In this document: in pieces, positions 1-8,419 of the stretch
Numbering within the stretch: the stretch's first letter is position 1
Layout: each line of letters starts with the position of its first letter
Source of the DNA: a virus
Strand: one strand, 5' to 3'
DNA length: 41,145 bases
Virus record (IMG/VR): IMGVR_UViG_3300021963_005655
Coordinates: 1 to 41,145 of that record
Notes under the pieces: generated by a model
Databases searched by the model: none
What the model was told of the DNA's origin: nothing
The model's input: the letters and a program-made list of their open reading frames with translations, nothing else
Made by a program: the position numbers and the translations under genes

Positions 1-1644
1 GATTTTGTATTAACTGCATTATCTTTGCAAGGTAACAATTCTATATTCATTGATAAATCTCAATCGGAACGTAAGGACTTATTGGCTCAATTTATGGGAT
101 TGAATATTTTTGATAAATTATATGAAACCGCTACTGAAGATATTAAGGAAGTTTCGGTATTAATTAAAAACTTTAAGAAAACCGATTTTACATCCGAATT
201 AGCCGAAAAGGGTTTAGAGAAACAAACTAAGAAATCAGAATTAAGGGGATTAGAAAAAACCTTAGAAAGTAGAACAATTGATTTATCTGATTTATCCAAT
301 AGAATTTTAGGATTAACAAAAGAGCTAGTACCAATTGATGGTAATTTAGATTTAGATAGTTTAACCAGACAACAAAATTCAATTGGTAGAGATATTTTAC
401 ATATTCTTGCTGAAAAGAAAGCTAAAATTGAGAATATAGAAACTTCTACGATTACCATAAATGAATTATCGGCATCGATGGAGGATAAAAAGAAGTTCTA
501 TCTTTCAGATAACGATTATATTGATATAGAAGAAGCAAATTCAAATTATGTACAAGCTGAAAAAGACTATAATGTAGCAAACAATATTTACTATGTTGCC
601 AAAAAAACTTTAGAAGCAGCAGAAGAAAAGATTAAACATTTAGATTCACATCAATATGACCCTAATTGTAAATTTTGTTGTGATAATGTATTCGTAAAGG
701 ATGCAATGAAAGCGAAAGAAGATTTGGAATATTTGCAGGTTAATGTAGACGAAGCAATGAATGATGTTAGTGGATTTTCTAATATTATGGATATGTTTGA
801 AGATGCTAAATCTCAATATGATACTATGTTAGATTTAAAAGCTAAATATGGTAAAGCAGTTGTTATTAAAGAAAAATCCGAAGCAGAATTAGAAGGATTA
901 AATACCAAAGAACAATTATTAGAACACCAATTAGAAACGGTTAAAATTAATATTCAGAAATATCACGAAAATGAAGATATTATTAAACGTAATAAACAAA
1001 TCGAATCCGTAATTAATGGGTTGAATAGAACTAAAGGGGAAATTGAATCTGAAATCAAATCAATCAATAAAGACATCGCAGGATTGAATGGCTCTATTTC
1101 TTCATTAGAATCGTTTATAGAGGGTATTAAATCTAAGATGGATGAAGTTAAGGAATTAGAAGAAAAGAATCGATTATACACCTATTATTTAGATGCTGTA
1201 AAGCGTGATGGTATTCCATATGAATTAATTTCAAAAGCTATGCCAGTCATTGAAAATGAAATCAATAATATATTAGGACAAGTTGTTGATTTTAGTATTG
1301 TGATGGATATTGATGGTAAATCAATCAATGCAAAAATTGTTTACGAAGACCAAGAGTGGCCGTTGGAAATGTGTAGTGGTATGGAGAAATTCGTAAGTGG
1401 ATTGGCTATTAGAGTAGCTCTAATTAACATTTGTGGATTACCTCGTCCAAACTTCTTAGTAATCGATGAAGGATTTGGTACGTTGGATGCAAATAACTTA
1501 TCATCTTTATTTATGATGATGCAATATTTAAAAACTCAATTTGATTTCATTTGGATGATTTCTCATTTAGAACAAATGAGAGATATCGTAGATGGATTAA
1601 TAGAAATAAAGAAAGTAGATGGATTTAGTAAGATTGATTTCTAA
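1..1644 (+). CDS. 46: gp46-like recombination endonuclease subunit (SbcC/Rad50 family), 5' partial
   Basis: The frame is open from base 1, so the protein begins upstream of the window; the TTG at 25 is only an internal leucine codon. The first visible residues (FVLTALSLQGNN) match the Q-loop region of SbcC/Rad50-type ATPases. A long coiled coil follows, interrupted by a zinc hook CKFC (bases 667-678). The C-terminal half of the ATPase carries a signature-type segment (CSGMEKFVSGLA, near 1372-1407) and Walker B with D-loop (VIDEGFGTLD, near 1459-1488). In T4, gp46 works with the gp47 nuclease to resect DNA ends for recombination-dependent replication and host DNA breakdown. The Walker A half must lie to the left, probably next to gp47. 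The family call is secure; the symbol follows T4 naming. Confidence 0.93.
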   Translation, partial: DFVLTALSLQGNNSIFIDKSQSERKDLLAQFMGLNIFDKLYETATEDIKEVSVLIKNFKKTDFTSELAEKGLEKQTKKSELRGLEKTLESRTIDLSDLSNRILGLTKELVPIDGNLDLDSLTRQQNSIGRDILHILAEKKAKIENIETSTITINELSASMEDKKKFYLSDNDYIDIEEANSNYVQAEKDYNVANNIYYVAKKTLEAAEEKIKHLDSHQYDPNCKFCCDNVFVKDAMKAKEDLEYLQVNVDEAMNDVSGFSNIMDMFEDAKSQYDTMLDLKAKYGKAVVIKEKSEAELEGLNTKEQLLEHQLETVKINIQKYHENEDIIKRNKQIESVINGLNRTKGEIESEIKSINKDIAGLNGSISSLESFIEGIKSKMDEVKELEEKNRLYTYYLDAVKRDGIPYELISKAMPVIENEINNILGQVVDFSIVMDIDGKSINAKIVYEDQEWPLEMCSGMEKFVSGLAIRVALINICGLPRPNFLVIDEGFGTLDANNLSSLFMMMQYLKTQFDFIWMISHLEQMRDIVDGLIEIKKVDGFSKIDF

Positions 1645-1804
1645 CCTTATCAGCTCTTAACACACCCGCTTGAGGTTTAGTAACACCAACGTGTTTTTTA
1701 ATTAAGTTTTCTACTAAACTCCCCATCTTAAACCCATGTTCTTCACAATATTGTTTGAGAAGTTCGTGGGTTTCTTTTTTTATTTGTAGCATTGCGTATT
1801 TCAT
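1625..1804 (-). CDS. Small ribbon-helix-helix-like DNA-binding protein (59 aa)
   Basis: This is a complete 59-codon minus-strand frame from ATG at 1804 to TAA at 1627-1625. The protein starts MKYAMLQIKKETHELLKQYC and has the layout of ribbon-helix-helix proteins: a short strand (residues 2-8), helix A (about 10-23), a turn with GFKMGS (25-30), then helix B (about 29-38, LVENLIKKH). The tail from residue 41 is basic. It converges on the gp46 gene and overlaps its 3' end by 20 bases. It is the only minus-strand frame in the window that looks like a protein. Such proteins usually act as dimeric repressors or anti-repressors, and the AT-rich region just upstream of its own start is a plausible operator. 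Specific target unknown. Confidence 0.7.
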   Translation of the reverse strand: MKYAMLQIKKETHELLKQYCEEHGFKMGSLVENLIKKHVGVTKPQAGVLRADKVRNQSY

Positions 1805-1898
1805 AACATTTAGTTTTCTTTAGTTTTTATTAGTTTTCTTTATATAAATATGGAATAAATAATTTTTTGTGAATATTTATAATAAAGAAATTTGACAA
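1805..1898. promoter_or_regulatory. Divergent AT-rich promoter region
   Basis: This 94-base gap separates the minus-strand small regulator from the tail-fibre gene and must hold start signals for both. On the + strand it contains TATAAATA (1843-1850), identical to the T4 late promoter core, and ATATTTATA (1873-1881). The latter sits 17 bases before the tail-fibre ATG and recurs before other late genes here. ATATTTATA contains the reverse complement of TATAAATA, so orientation is ambiguous. Three copies of the theme TTAGTTTTCTTTA/TTAGTTTTTATTA lie at about 1810-1842. Confidence 0.5.
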
Positions 1899-4800
1899 AT
1901 GGCTGTAACAAAGAAAACCTTATTCGCAGAAAATTTAGATAGATACAATACGTTTGTACAAGATACCAATCCCAATAGTAGATATTTTAATATAACCGAA
2001 TTACCCGATACATTTACAGGCGGTAAAAACGCATTCTTAATAGCAGGTTCGCATGAATTGGTTGCGGATACTTTGATAAAAATAGAAATTAAAGATGCAG
2101 CTGGTGAAATTATATACCACGAACCTGGTGAAGGTTATTTACTAACTAATATAAATGGTGAATCATTTCCAATAGAATATTATGAAGGTGTATCGAAAGT
2201 TGTAGCGGTTTACATATATCCCGATACAACCGCATATGGTCCGTGTACAATTACAATATTAGGTGAGTTAAGTAACTATTATGATGATAATGGATTATTA
2301 AGTCCTATACCGTTAGAATGGCAAGGTACTTATAATGTAAAATGGCAAAAGAAAGTCAATGTAAATCCTACATTAGCAAATACTACAAAAGTTAGATTTT
2401 ATAGAAGGCCGTCTGTTAGTATAACTGAAAATTTAGAATCAATTTATAGAATTGAAAATGGAATAAAAGTAAATTCAGGAATAAGCCAATCATTTGCAAA
2501 TGTAACTGTTTCAAATATAAATACATTTGCCGGAGATGTTAAAAGAGTTAAGGTATATAGAACATCGGAAGGCGATATTTCCGATTACGATTTAATACAG
2601 GATATTTTAGTTGAATCAAAAGAACTATTAACATCATATGAGTTATCTGGAAGTGTAATTAGTAGTGCGGGATTTTTCACATCCGAAGTATTATCGAAAT
2701 TATGGACAGCATCTCCAGGTATGAATGTATCATTAGATTCTACTAAAATCGATAATGGGATAAAACTAAGGTCAACAGACGATGCTGCTAATTTTAGATA
2801 TACATCATCATTAAATTTATCTGCGAAAAGCGTGTATGAATTTGGAATAGATGCGTTTTATACATCATCTTTAATTAATGATGATAGTAATTTAAATATT
2901 TATCTTAGTGGTTCTAATAATGGTGAATTATTAGTTGGTTCATTAAATGGAATATATCCTACAAAAAATTTAAAAGACCAAACTATTACATTTTCATTAG
3001 ATAAATCAGAACCATCGGCTAGTTTATATTTGAAAATGCCAAATGGTGCATATAATGAATGGCACGTTGGTAATATTACTTTAAAATTATCAGAAGATAC
3101 GGCATTTTCACCAGATGAAGTTTCATTTATAACATCAATGCCAACTGTAATTGGTAATGAAACATATAATTTTAAATTTGAATTCTATGATGTAAATAAT
3201 AATTACGTTCCCGTAGCAGTAACAGCAAGTGCTACATTTACGGGTGGTAACGATAATATAGGTGGAACATTAATATACATTAGTTCATCGGCATCCTCTT
3301 CATTGGCACAATTAAACGCTGTTTCCGCATCCATTAGTGGTACAATGACTGTTTATAGTTCATCTGCGGATAATACTATTGTAACATTGAGTGGTAGTGT
3401 GAGTGGTAGTATTACAACGGTTAGTGGTTCGGTTGTAACATTAAGTGGTTCGGTATCTTCATCAATTAGCTCTTTAAGTTCTTCAGTAAGTTCTTCAAAT
3501 GCAATAATTTTATCATCATCTTTATCAAAAGTTCAACAATTGGCAAATGGACAATATAGTGGTTCATTTATTGGAGATACTGTTATTTATTCTCCTGCAA
3601 TCGGTGGGCAAGTTGGATACATAAAAGAATTATTTACAGTTGGTGATACATCAGCTGCACAAATAAACTTAGATGCAAGAACATCCACTCGTAAGATATA
3701 CATAGGAACTGGAACATATAATAATACAAATACTGCAATCTATTTAGATAGTGCGGGGCAATTTTCATTAAAAGATAAATTGACATTTGATACGAGTGGA
3801 AATCTATCAGTAAATGGAACTATAAATGTGACGGGTGGAAATGCCGCCACTTCTACTCAAGTAGCTACTGCGGGTTCGAATGCAGTACTATCCGGTTCAG
3901 CCGCCGCAAGTACTGCTCAAACTAATGCACAAAGTTTTGCATCGATAGCCGCTACAAATGCCGCACTTTCGGCATCTGCGGCATATACAAACGCAAAAGC
4001 TGTAGCCGATAGTATTGCAGCCGGAACGTATTCGGGTGGTACATTGATTAGTGGTGGTAGTATTATTTCCCCTATTATCGCTGGTGCCGATGGATATTTT
4101 TCAAATACATTTAAAGTGGGAAATAATGGTATCACATTAGATGGGGCTAATAAAGCAATTTATATTGGAACTGGCGCATATAATAATACAAATACTGGCT
4201 TTTATGTGGATAGTACTGCAAAATTTTCTTTAAAGGATAAATTAACGTGGGATGGTACTACATTAAGTATAAATGGAAATATAACAGTATCCGGTGGAAA
4301 TGCCGCAACAACTACCCAAGTTTCAACCGCACAAACAACCGCAGATAATGCCGCAACTGCCGCAAGTAATGCACAAACAACTGCCAATGGTAAGATATCA
4401 GCAGGTGGAGCAGCAGCTGATGTTAATTCAAATACAACAACAATAAGTGGTGGTAAAATTAGAACAGGTGTAATTGAATCTACGGGTTACTCATATACTT
4501 CGGGCGTTTATTCTACCGCAGGTACTCAAATAAATTTGGATAACGGATTGATTCGTTCTAAAAATTTCGCAATAACTTCGGCTGGAGATGCCTATTTCAA
4601 AGGTGATGTATATGCAACATCGGGCACATTTACGGGAAATATAACATCAACGGCAACCATTAGTGGTGGGGTTCTTAGTGGAGCTGTCATTCAGGGTGGT
4701 GATATTCAAATCGGAAGTGATATAAATAATCCAAATTTTAGAGTATTTAGTAATGGTTCAATGGTAGCTAAAGTTGGATACATTGGTTCATCCACATCGG

Positions 4801-5483
4801 GTTGGACTATTTCCAACAATGCATTGGAATCCAACAGTGGAGTAATAAAATTATATTCAAGTGATTCGGGTAGTGGATTTAACTATGGTTGGATTGATAT
4901 GGGCGCTGGAACTCAATTTTATTTAAAAGGAACTTATTTTTGGGTAGATTATTCTGGTCCAGGTGGGTCTTGGACTTATAGAGAATGCGAAATGCCCCAA
5001 TATGAAACAACGGCTGGATTAAACCAATGGTTCGCTTTCAGAGCAAAAAATCAAGCATCCGGAGAAGGTGCTATTATGGCATGGGCACAACCTAATAATT
5101 GGAGTGTTTATGCTAATGCTAAAGTGGGTAGTTCAGGTCAATTCATTACATCAGATAGAAGAATAAAGGATAATATAGAAAAATTAGATGAATCATTTGG
5201 AATAGAATTTTTAAATAAATTAAATCCGGTTAGATATGTGTATAAAAATCTTCCATCTCATACACGAATGGGATTTGTTGCACAAGAAGTTACTTCCTCA
5301 CTTTCCGAATATGGTATGGATATTTCGAATTCATCTTTAGTAGATGGTACAATTGATAAGCCAGATGCTATTATGCATTTAAATTACGATGAATTAATTG
5401 CACCATTAGTAAAATCCGTACAACAATTATCTAAAAAAATAGAAGATTTGGAATTATATATTAGTAGTTCAATAAATAAATAA
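1899..5483 (+). CDS. Tail fibre / receptor-binding protein with C-terminal S74 chaperone
   Basis: This is a 1194-residue virion protein. The N-terminal half is beta-rich and probably includes the baseplate attachment. Next come a Ser/Gly-rich stretch (about residues 460-550) and two similar modules, each with YIGTG, YNNTNT and FSLKDKLT; the modules start 462 bases apart (around 3694 and 4157). Between and after them are Ala/Thr heptad-like segments typical of trimeric fibres. The last ~110 residues form an intramolecular chaperone of the peptidase S74 family: SDRRIKDNI at residues 1085-1093, with Ser1085 and Asp1086 as the expected catalytic dyad, then LNPVRY and MGFVAQEV. In this family the domain drives trimer folding and then cleaves itself off. 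The start at 1899 has no Shine-Dalgarno site but has the ATATTTATA element upstream. Confidence 0.9.
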   Translation: MAVTKKTLFAENLDRYNTFVQDTNPNSRYFNITELPDTFTGGKNAFLIAGSHELVADTLIKIEIKDAAGEIIYHEPGEGYLLTNINGESFPIEYYEGVSKVVAVYIYPDTTAYGPCTITILGELSNYYDDNGLLSPIPLEWQGTYNVKWQKKVNVNPTLANTTKVRFYRRPSVSITENLESIYRIENGIKVNSGISQSFANVTVSNINTFAGDVKRVKVYRTSEGDISDYDLIQDILVESKELLTSYELSGSVISSAGFFTSEVLSKLWTASPGMNVSLDSTKIDNGIKLRSTDDAANFRYTSSLNLSAKSVYEFGIDAFYTSSLINDDSNLNIYLSGSNNGELLVGSLNGIYPTKNLKDQTITFSLDKSEPSASLYLKMPNGAYNEWHVGNITLKLSEDTAFSPDEVSFITSMPTVIGNETYNFKFEFYDVNNNYVPVAVTASATFTGGNDNIGGTLIYISSSASSSLAQLNAVSASISGTMTVYSSSADNTIVTLSGSVSGSITTVSGSVVTLSGSVSSSISSLSSSVSSSNAIILSSSLSKVQQLANGQYSGSFIGDTVIYSPAIGGQVGYIKELFTVGDTSAAQINLDARTSTRKIYIGTGTYNNTNTAIYLDSAGQFSLKDKLTFDTSGNLSVNGTINVTGGNAATSTQVATAGSNAVLSGSAAASTAQTNAQSFASIAATNAALSASAAYTNAKAVADSIAAGTYSGGTLISGGSIISPIIAGADGYFSNTFKVGNNGITLDGANKAIYIGTGAYNNTNTGFYVDSTAKFSLKDKLTWDGTTLSINGNITVSGGNAATTTQVSTAQTTADNAATAASNAQTTANGKISAGGAAADVNSNTTTISGGKIRTGVIESTGYSYTSGVYSTAGTQINLDNGLIRSKNFAITSAGDAYFKGDVYATSGTFTGNITSTATISGGVLSGAVIQGGDIQIGSDINNPNFRVFSNGSMVAKVGYIGSSTSGWTISNNALESNSGVIKLYSSDSGSGFNYGWIDMGAGTQFYLKGTYFWVDYSGPGGSWTYRECEMPQYETTAGLNQWFAFRAKNQASGEGAIMAWAQPNNWSVYANAKVGSSGQFITSDRRIKDNIEKLDESFGIEFLNKLNPVRYVYKNLPSHTRMGFVAQEVTSSLSEYGMDISNSSLVDGTIDKPDAIMHLNYDELIAPLVKSVQQLSKKIEDLELYISSSINK

Positions 5484-5487
5484 AAAT

Positions 5488-5817
5488 ATGACATATAATT
5501 GGGAAATTAAAGGATTAATTAAAGATAATGTTGATACGTTTACCGATGTAATAACAAATATTATTTTTAGAGTAGTAGTTACATACGATACAACTATATC
5601 GTGTTTTTATGATGGAAACGTTCGTTTAGATTTAACCGATTTAAATGAACAATCTTTTTTATCGTTAAATCAATTGAATAACGATATTCTATTAGAATGG
5701 TTGGAAAGTTCAGTTAAGGCTGATACAATATATTGGAATCATATAAATGAATTAATGGATAGTCAATATAGATTGAAACAAAATTCAGTAGGTGGAGTTA
5801 GGATAAATCCATTGTAA
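5488..5817 (+). CDS. Small tail-fibre-adjacent phage protein (109 aa)
   Basis: This 109-residue acidic protein starts 4 bases after the tail-fibre stop, so it is likely co-transcribed and co-translated with it. It opens with NWEIKGL, then a strand-rich segment with VITNIIFRVVVTY, and ends in a helix containing LEWLESS and HINELMDSQYRL. The pattern resembles a small phage family often found beside tail-fibre genes (I recall it as DUF7936), but I cannot confirm the match. A tail-fibre assembly helper or minor virion component fits the position. No catalytic motif, signal peptide or membrane segment is visible. Confidence 0.65.
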   Translation: MTYNWEIKGLIKDNVDTFTDVITNIIFRVVVTYDTTISCFYDGNVRLDLTDLNEQSFLSLNQLNNDILLEWLESSVKADTIYWNHINELMDSQYRLKQNSVGGVRINPL

Positions 5818-5825
5818 ATTATTAT

Positions 5826-6806
5826 ATGATAGTATTCATAACAACCGGTTACGGAAAAAATGTAGTAGGAGGTTCTGATATATGGTGTAATAACTTTATA
5901 GAGAATATATTACCATTAGTTACAGAAAATTACAAAATTGTAGTTGATGGTAGACCTTTGTTGCCAGAAAAAGATGCAATATATACTTTTCAAAACGATG
6001 AAGAAATAGATAGGATATTAAATGAGTGTGATAAAATAGTTTTTCTACATCATTCATATAAACCAAATCCTATAATCAAAAAGTATCTTCACAAAACTCA
6101 CATAACATTTGTTCATGCATTTATTCCTGATATGTTAGGATTAAATGATGAGTACGAAAATCTAATGACAAGGTTAGATTGGGAATGGCAGAGAGAAATA
6201 TTAGATAATTCTGATAATATAGTTTGGATAGGATATGAGGATGATACGATTCATAAAAGTTATCAACACGTTATTAACATTACAAATTACTATGAATGGG
6301 AAAATAATATACCATTTTTAGGAATCATAAGTGATAAAATTGGATATGCGGCTAGATGTGAAACTCGTAAGAATGCGCATTATTTAGATTATATACCATC
6401 AATTGTATTTTCAAATAAATACGATTACAAACGAATGTTGGAAGCTTCAAATACAAATCCAAAATATCATAGATTCATAGAATTTGATTATCGTTTTCAT
6501 AAAAAATTTTTTGAAAGTAATTTTCAAATGTTTCACGGTTGCTATATAAAAGAACCATTTGGGTATGCAATATTTAATGCAATTGATTATGGTAAGCTTC
6601 CAATCATACATACAAATTGGATGAAACATATTGATTACAAATATAGAGCAAATAGCAAAGATGAGTTTTATGAAAAATACTTAGAAATTCAAAATGATAG
6701 TTTTAATCAACTAAGTATAGAATTCAATAAACTAAAGGATGAATTAAATATATTTACTAATAAAGATAAATGGGTTACCGAAATATGCAAAGTCTTATCA
6801 ATTTAA
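5826..6806 (+). CDS. GT-B-fold glycosyltransferase (GT4-like)
   Basis: This 326-residue protein has a Rossmann-type N-terminus (MIVFITTGYG, then GGSDIWCNNF, like the GG loop of GT4 enzymes). The C-terminal donor-site region reads KEPFGYAIFNAIDYGKLPII, similar to the EPFGxxxxEAxxxGxPvI block of retaining GT4 enzymes. The second glutamate of the usual E-x7-E motif is replaced here. It probably transfers a sugar from a nucleotide donor to a glycan or protein in the cytoplasm. It is the first gene of the long glycan block. Its 3' end overlaps the methyltransferase gene by 37 bases (or 22 if the later ATG is used). Substrate unknown. Confidence 0.75.
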   Translation: MIVFITTGYGKNVVGGSDIWCNNFIENILPLVTENYKIVVDGRPLLPEKDAIYTFQNDEEIDRILNECDKIVFLHHSYKPNPIIKKYLHKTHITFVHAFIPDMLGLNDEYENLMTRLDWEWQREILDNSDNIVWIGYEDDTIHKSYQHVINITNYYEWENNIPFLGIISDKIGYAARCETRKNAHYLDYIPSIVFSNKYDYKRMLEASNTNPKYHRFIEFDYRFHKKFFESNFQMFHGCYIKEPFGYAIFNAIDYGKLPIIHTNWMKHIDYKYRANSKDEFYEKYLEIQNDSFNQLSIEFNKLKDELNIFTNKDKWVTEICKVLSI

Positions 6807-7549
6807 ATTTAGTAAAAAATTTTATTACCAACAATCATACGATAGATAAAGGGGGTGATATAACGTATCAGACTGTAAAATATCGTTGGTCGCATGGTGC
6901 AACCGATTTACACTTAGGTGATGGGTTGATGGTATATTCTCTAATACAATTCATTAGAGCTAAAGTGTGTGTATGTATTGGAACGGGAGGTGGATTTATA
7001 CCACGCTTAATGACTCAATCTAGACACGATTTATGGGAGCAGGGTATATTCGAAGGAAATCCATCAAATGAATGGGGTGATATCGGAACTACAATAGTAA
7101 TAGATGCAGCAAATGGTGTAGGCGGATTTACAGATTGGACAGAGGATAATTCATTTTTAAGACAACACTTTGCACCACAAGTTATAATTGAAACTTCTGA
7201 AAGAGCATATTACGATTATTTTGTTAGACAGGATATTAAGATAGATTACTTACATATTGATGGAGACCATTCATATGAGGGCGTTAAGAAAGATTTTGAA
7301 TTATACTCACAAATAATGTCTGAAAATGGAATCATAACAATTCACGATACCGACCAAACATATCACAATACGTTTTTAGTTCCAGATACACAAAAAACAG
7401 ATTTCGCAGAATTTGATGGACCTGCTAAATTTATTGAAGAATTAAAAAATAATTCTAAATATAATTTGGTAAATTTAAAAAATTTCACTACCTTTACAAA
7501 TAAAACTACATCTACGGGTTTAACAATAGTTACTAAAAATAAATTATGA
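6770..7549 (+). CDS. Class I SAM-dependent methyltransferase
   Basis: This 259-residue protein has a glycine-rich SAM-binding loop (CIGTGGGF, about residues 65-72). Further on, YLHIDGDHSYEGVKKDF and GIITIHDTDQ are characteristic of the Methyltransf_24 type found with sugar and cephalosporin-hydroxylase-like enzymes; the DGDHSYEG and HDTD acidic/His residues often bind a metal. Two starts are possible: ATG at 6770, or ATG at 6785, which reduces the overlap with the preceding glycosyltransferase. The downstream gene begins inside its stop codon (ATGA). A likely role is O-methylation of a sugar, which can cap a glycan. Acceptor unknown. Confidence 0.8.
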   Translation: MGYRNMQSLINLNLVKNFITNNHTIDKGGDITYQTVKYRWSHGATDLHLGDGLMVYSLIQFIRAKVCVCIGTGGGFIPRLMTQSRHDLWEQGIFEGNPSNEWGDIGTTIVIDAANGVGGFTDWTEDNSFLRQHFAPQVIIETSERAYYDYFVRQDIKIDYLHIDGDHSYEGVKKDFELYSQIMSENGIITIHDTDQTYHNTFLVPDTQKTDFAEFDGPAKFIEELKNNSKYNLVNLKNFTTFTNKTTSTGLTIVTKNKL

Positions 7550-8403
7550 TACGATTAGTCACTGTGACTGGTTCACGAACAACCACATTACCATATATGA
7601 TTCAACACTACATTGATATAGTGGATGAAATTCATATAGTTGCATATGATACGAAAAATAAACAATACGAAAACGTTCAAAAAGTATGTAAACAATTTGG
7701 TGATAAAGTTATTTTACATAAACATCCGGATGAGCAAGAATATAATTGGGAAACCGTTACAATGCTTTATAATTCTATAAAATCATTGTATCCAAATGAT
7801 TGGTGGATAGTATCCGATGATGATGAATTCCACGTATATTCAAAACCAATTAAGGAAATAATTTTAGATTGTGAGAAAAATGGTTGGGAAATTGTAAGAG
7901 GTGGGTTTATAGATAGAATTGGAGAAGATGGTGAATTTAAACAATTAAAACCATTTACTAAAAATGAAAGTATATTCAGCCAATTTCCATATGCAGGATT
8001 TTTTAGATATCCTATGAGTGGAGCTTGTCCAAATAAAATTTGTATAGTTAAAGGGAATATAGAAATAACACCCGGTCAACATTATGCTAAAGTTTATGGT
8101 GAAACGACTTGGAGATGGCAAGGTTGGAATCATCCGTTAATAGCTCCAATCGATACACATTCAGTACAGGTACACCATTTTAAATGGGATGATACTTCTA
8201 TAAAAAGAATAAAAGCTGTGGCTGATATTAAAAAGGAATATGCGTATTCGGATGAATATTTACAAATGTATTTAGCATTACGTTCGAAATCATTCAAAAT
8301 GGATTTAAATGATGCCGATTATTCTTTTGAATATTGTCCTACACCAACGTTTGAAAATTATAAAAATTGGACTGTTTTATTAAAAGAAATTATATCTATA
8401 TAA
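7546..8403 (+). CDS. GT-A-type glycosyltransferase (family 2/92-like)
   Basis: This 285-residue protein starts in an ATGA overlap with the methyltransferase gene. The N-terminus (RLVTVTGSRTTTLPYMIQHY) and the acidic motif SDDDEFHV (about residues 87-94) fit a metal-dependent GT-A glycosyltransferase: the DDD provides the DxD-type metal and sugar-nucleotide ligands. A later segment, GQHYAKVYGE, and an HHFKWD segment resemble the acceptor-side His region of 'Glyco_tranf_2_4'-like enzymes. It probably adds one sugar in the same pathway as its neighbours. There is no membrane segment, so it is likely cytoplasmic. Donor and acceptor cannot be read from sequence. Confidence 0.75.
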   Translation: MIRLVTVTGSRTTTLPYMIQHYIDIVDEIHIVAYDTKNKQYENVQKVCKQFGDKVILHKHPDEQEYNWETVTMLYNSIKSLYPNDWWIVSDDDEFHVYSKPIKEIILDCEKNGWEIVRGGFIDRIGEDGEFKQLKPFTKNESIFSQFPYAGFFRYPMSGACPNKICIVKGNIEITPGQHYAKVYGETTWRWQGWNHPLIAPIDTHSVQVHHFKWDDTSIKRIKAVADIKKEYAYSDEYLQMYLALRSKSFKMDLNDADYSFEYCPTPTFENYKNWTVLLKEIISI

Positions 8404-8419
8404 AAGGTTATACTCGGTT

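Noticed and set aside
1645-1740. Region after gp46 considered as a terminator only
   Set aside because: It codes for the C-terminal part of the minus-strand RHH-like protein; I see no strong GC hairpin with a T-run.
3280-3520. Repetitive Ser/Gly-coding sequence considered as a CRISPR-like or DNA repeat array
   Set aside because: It is in frame, irregular in period, and part of the tail-fibre stalk.
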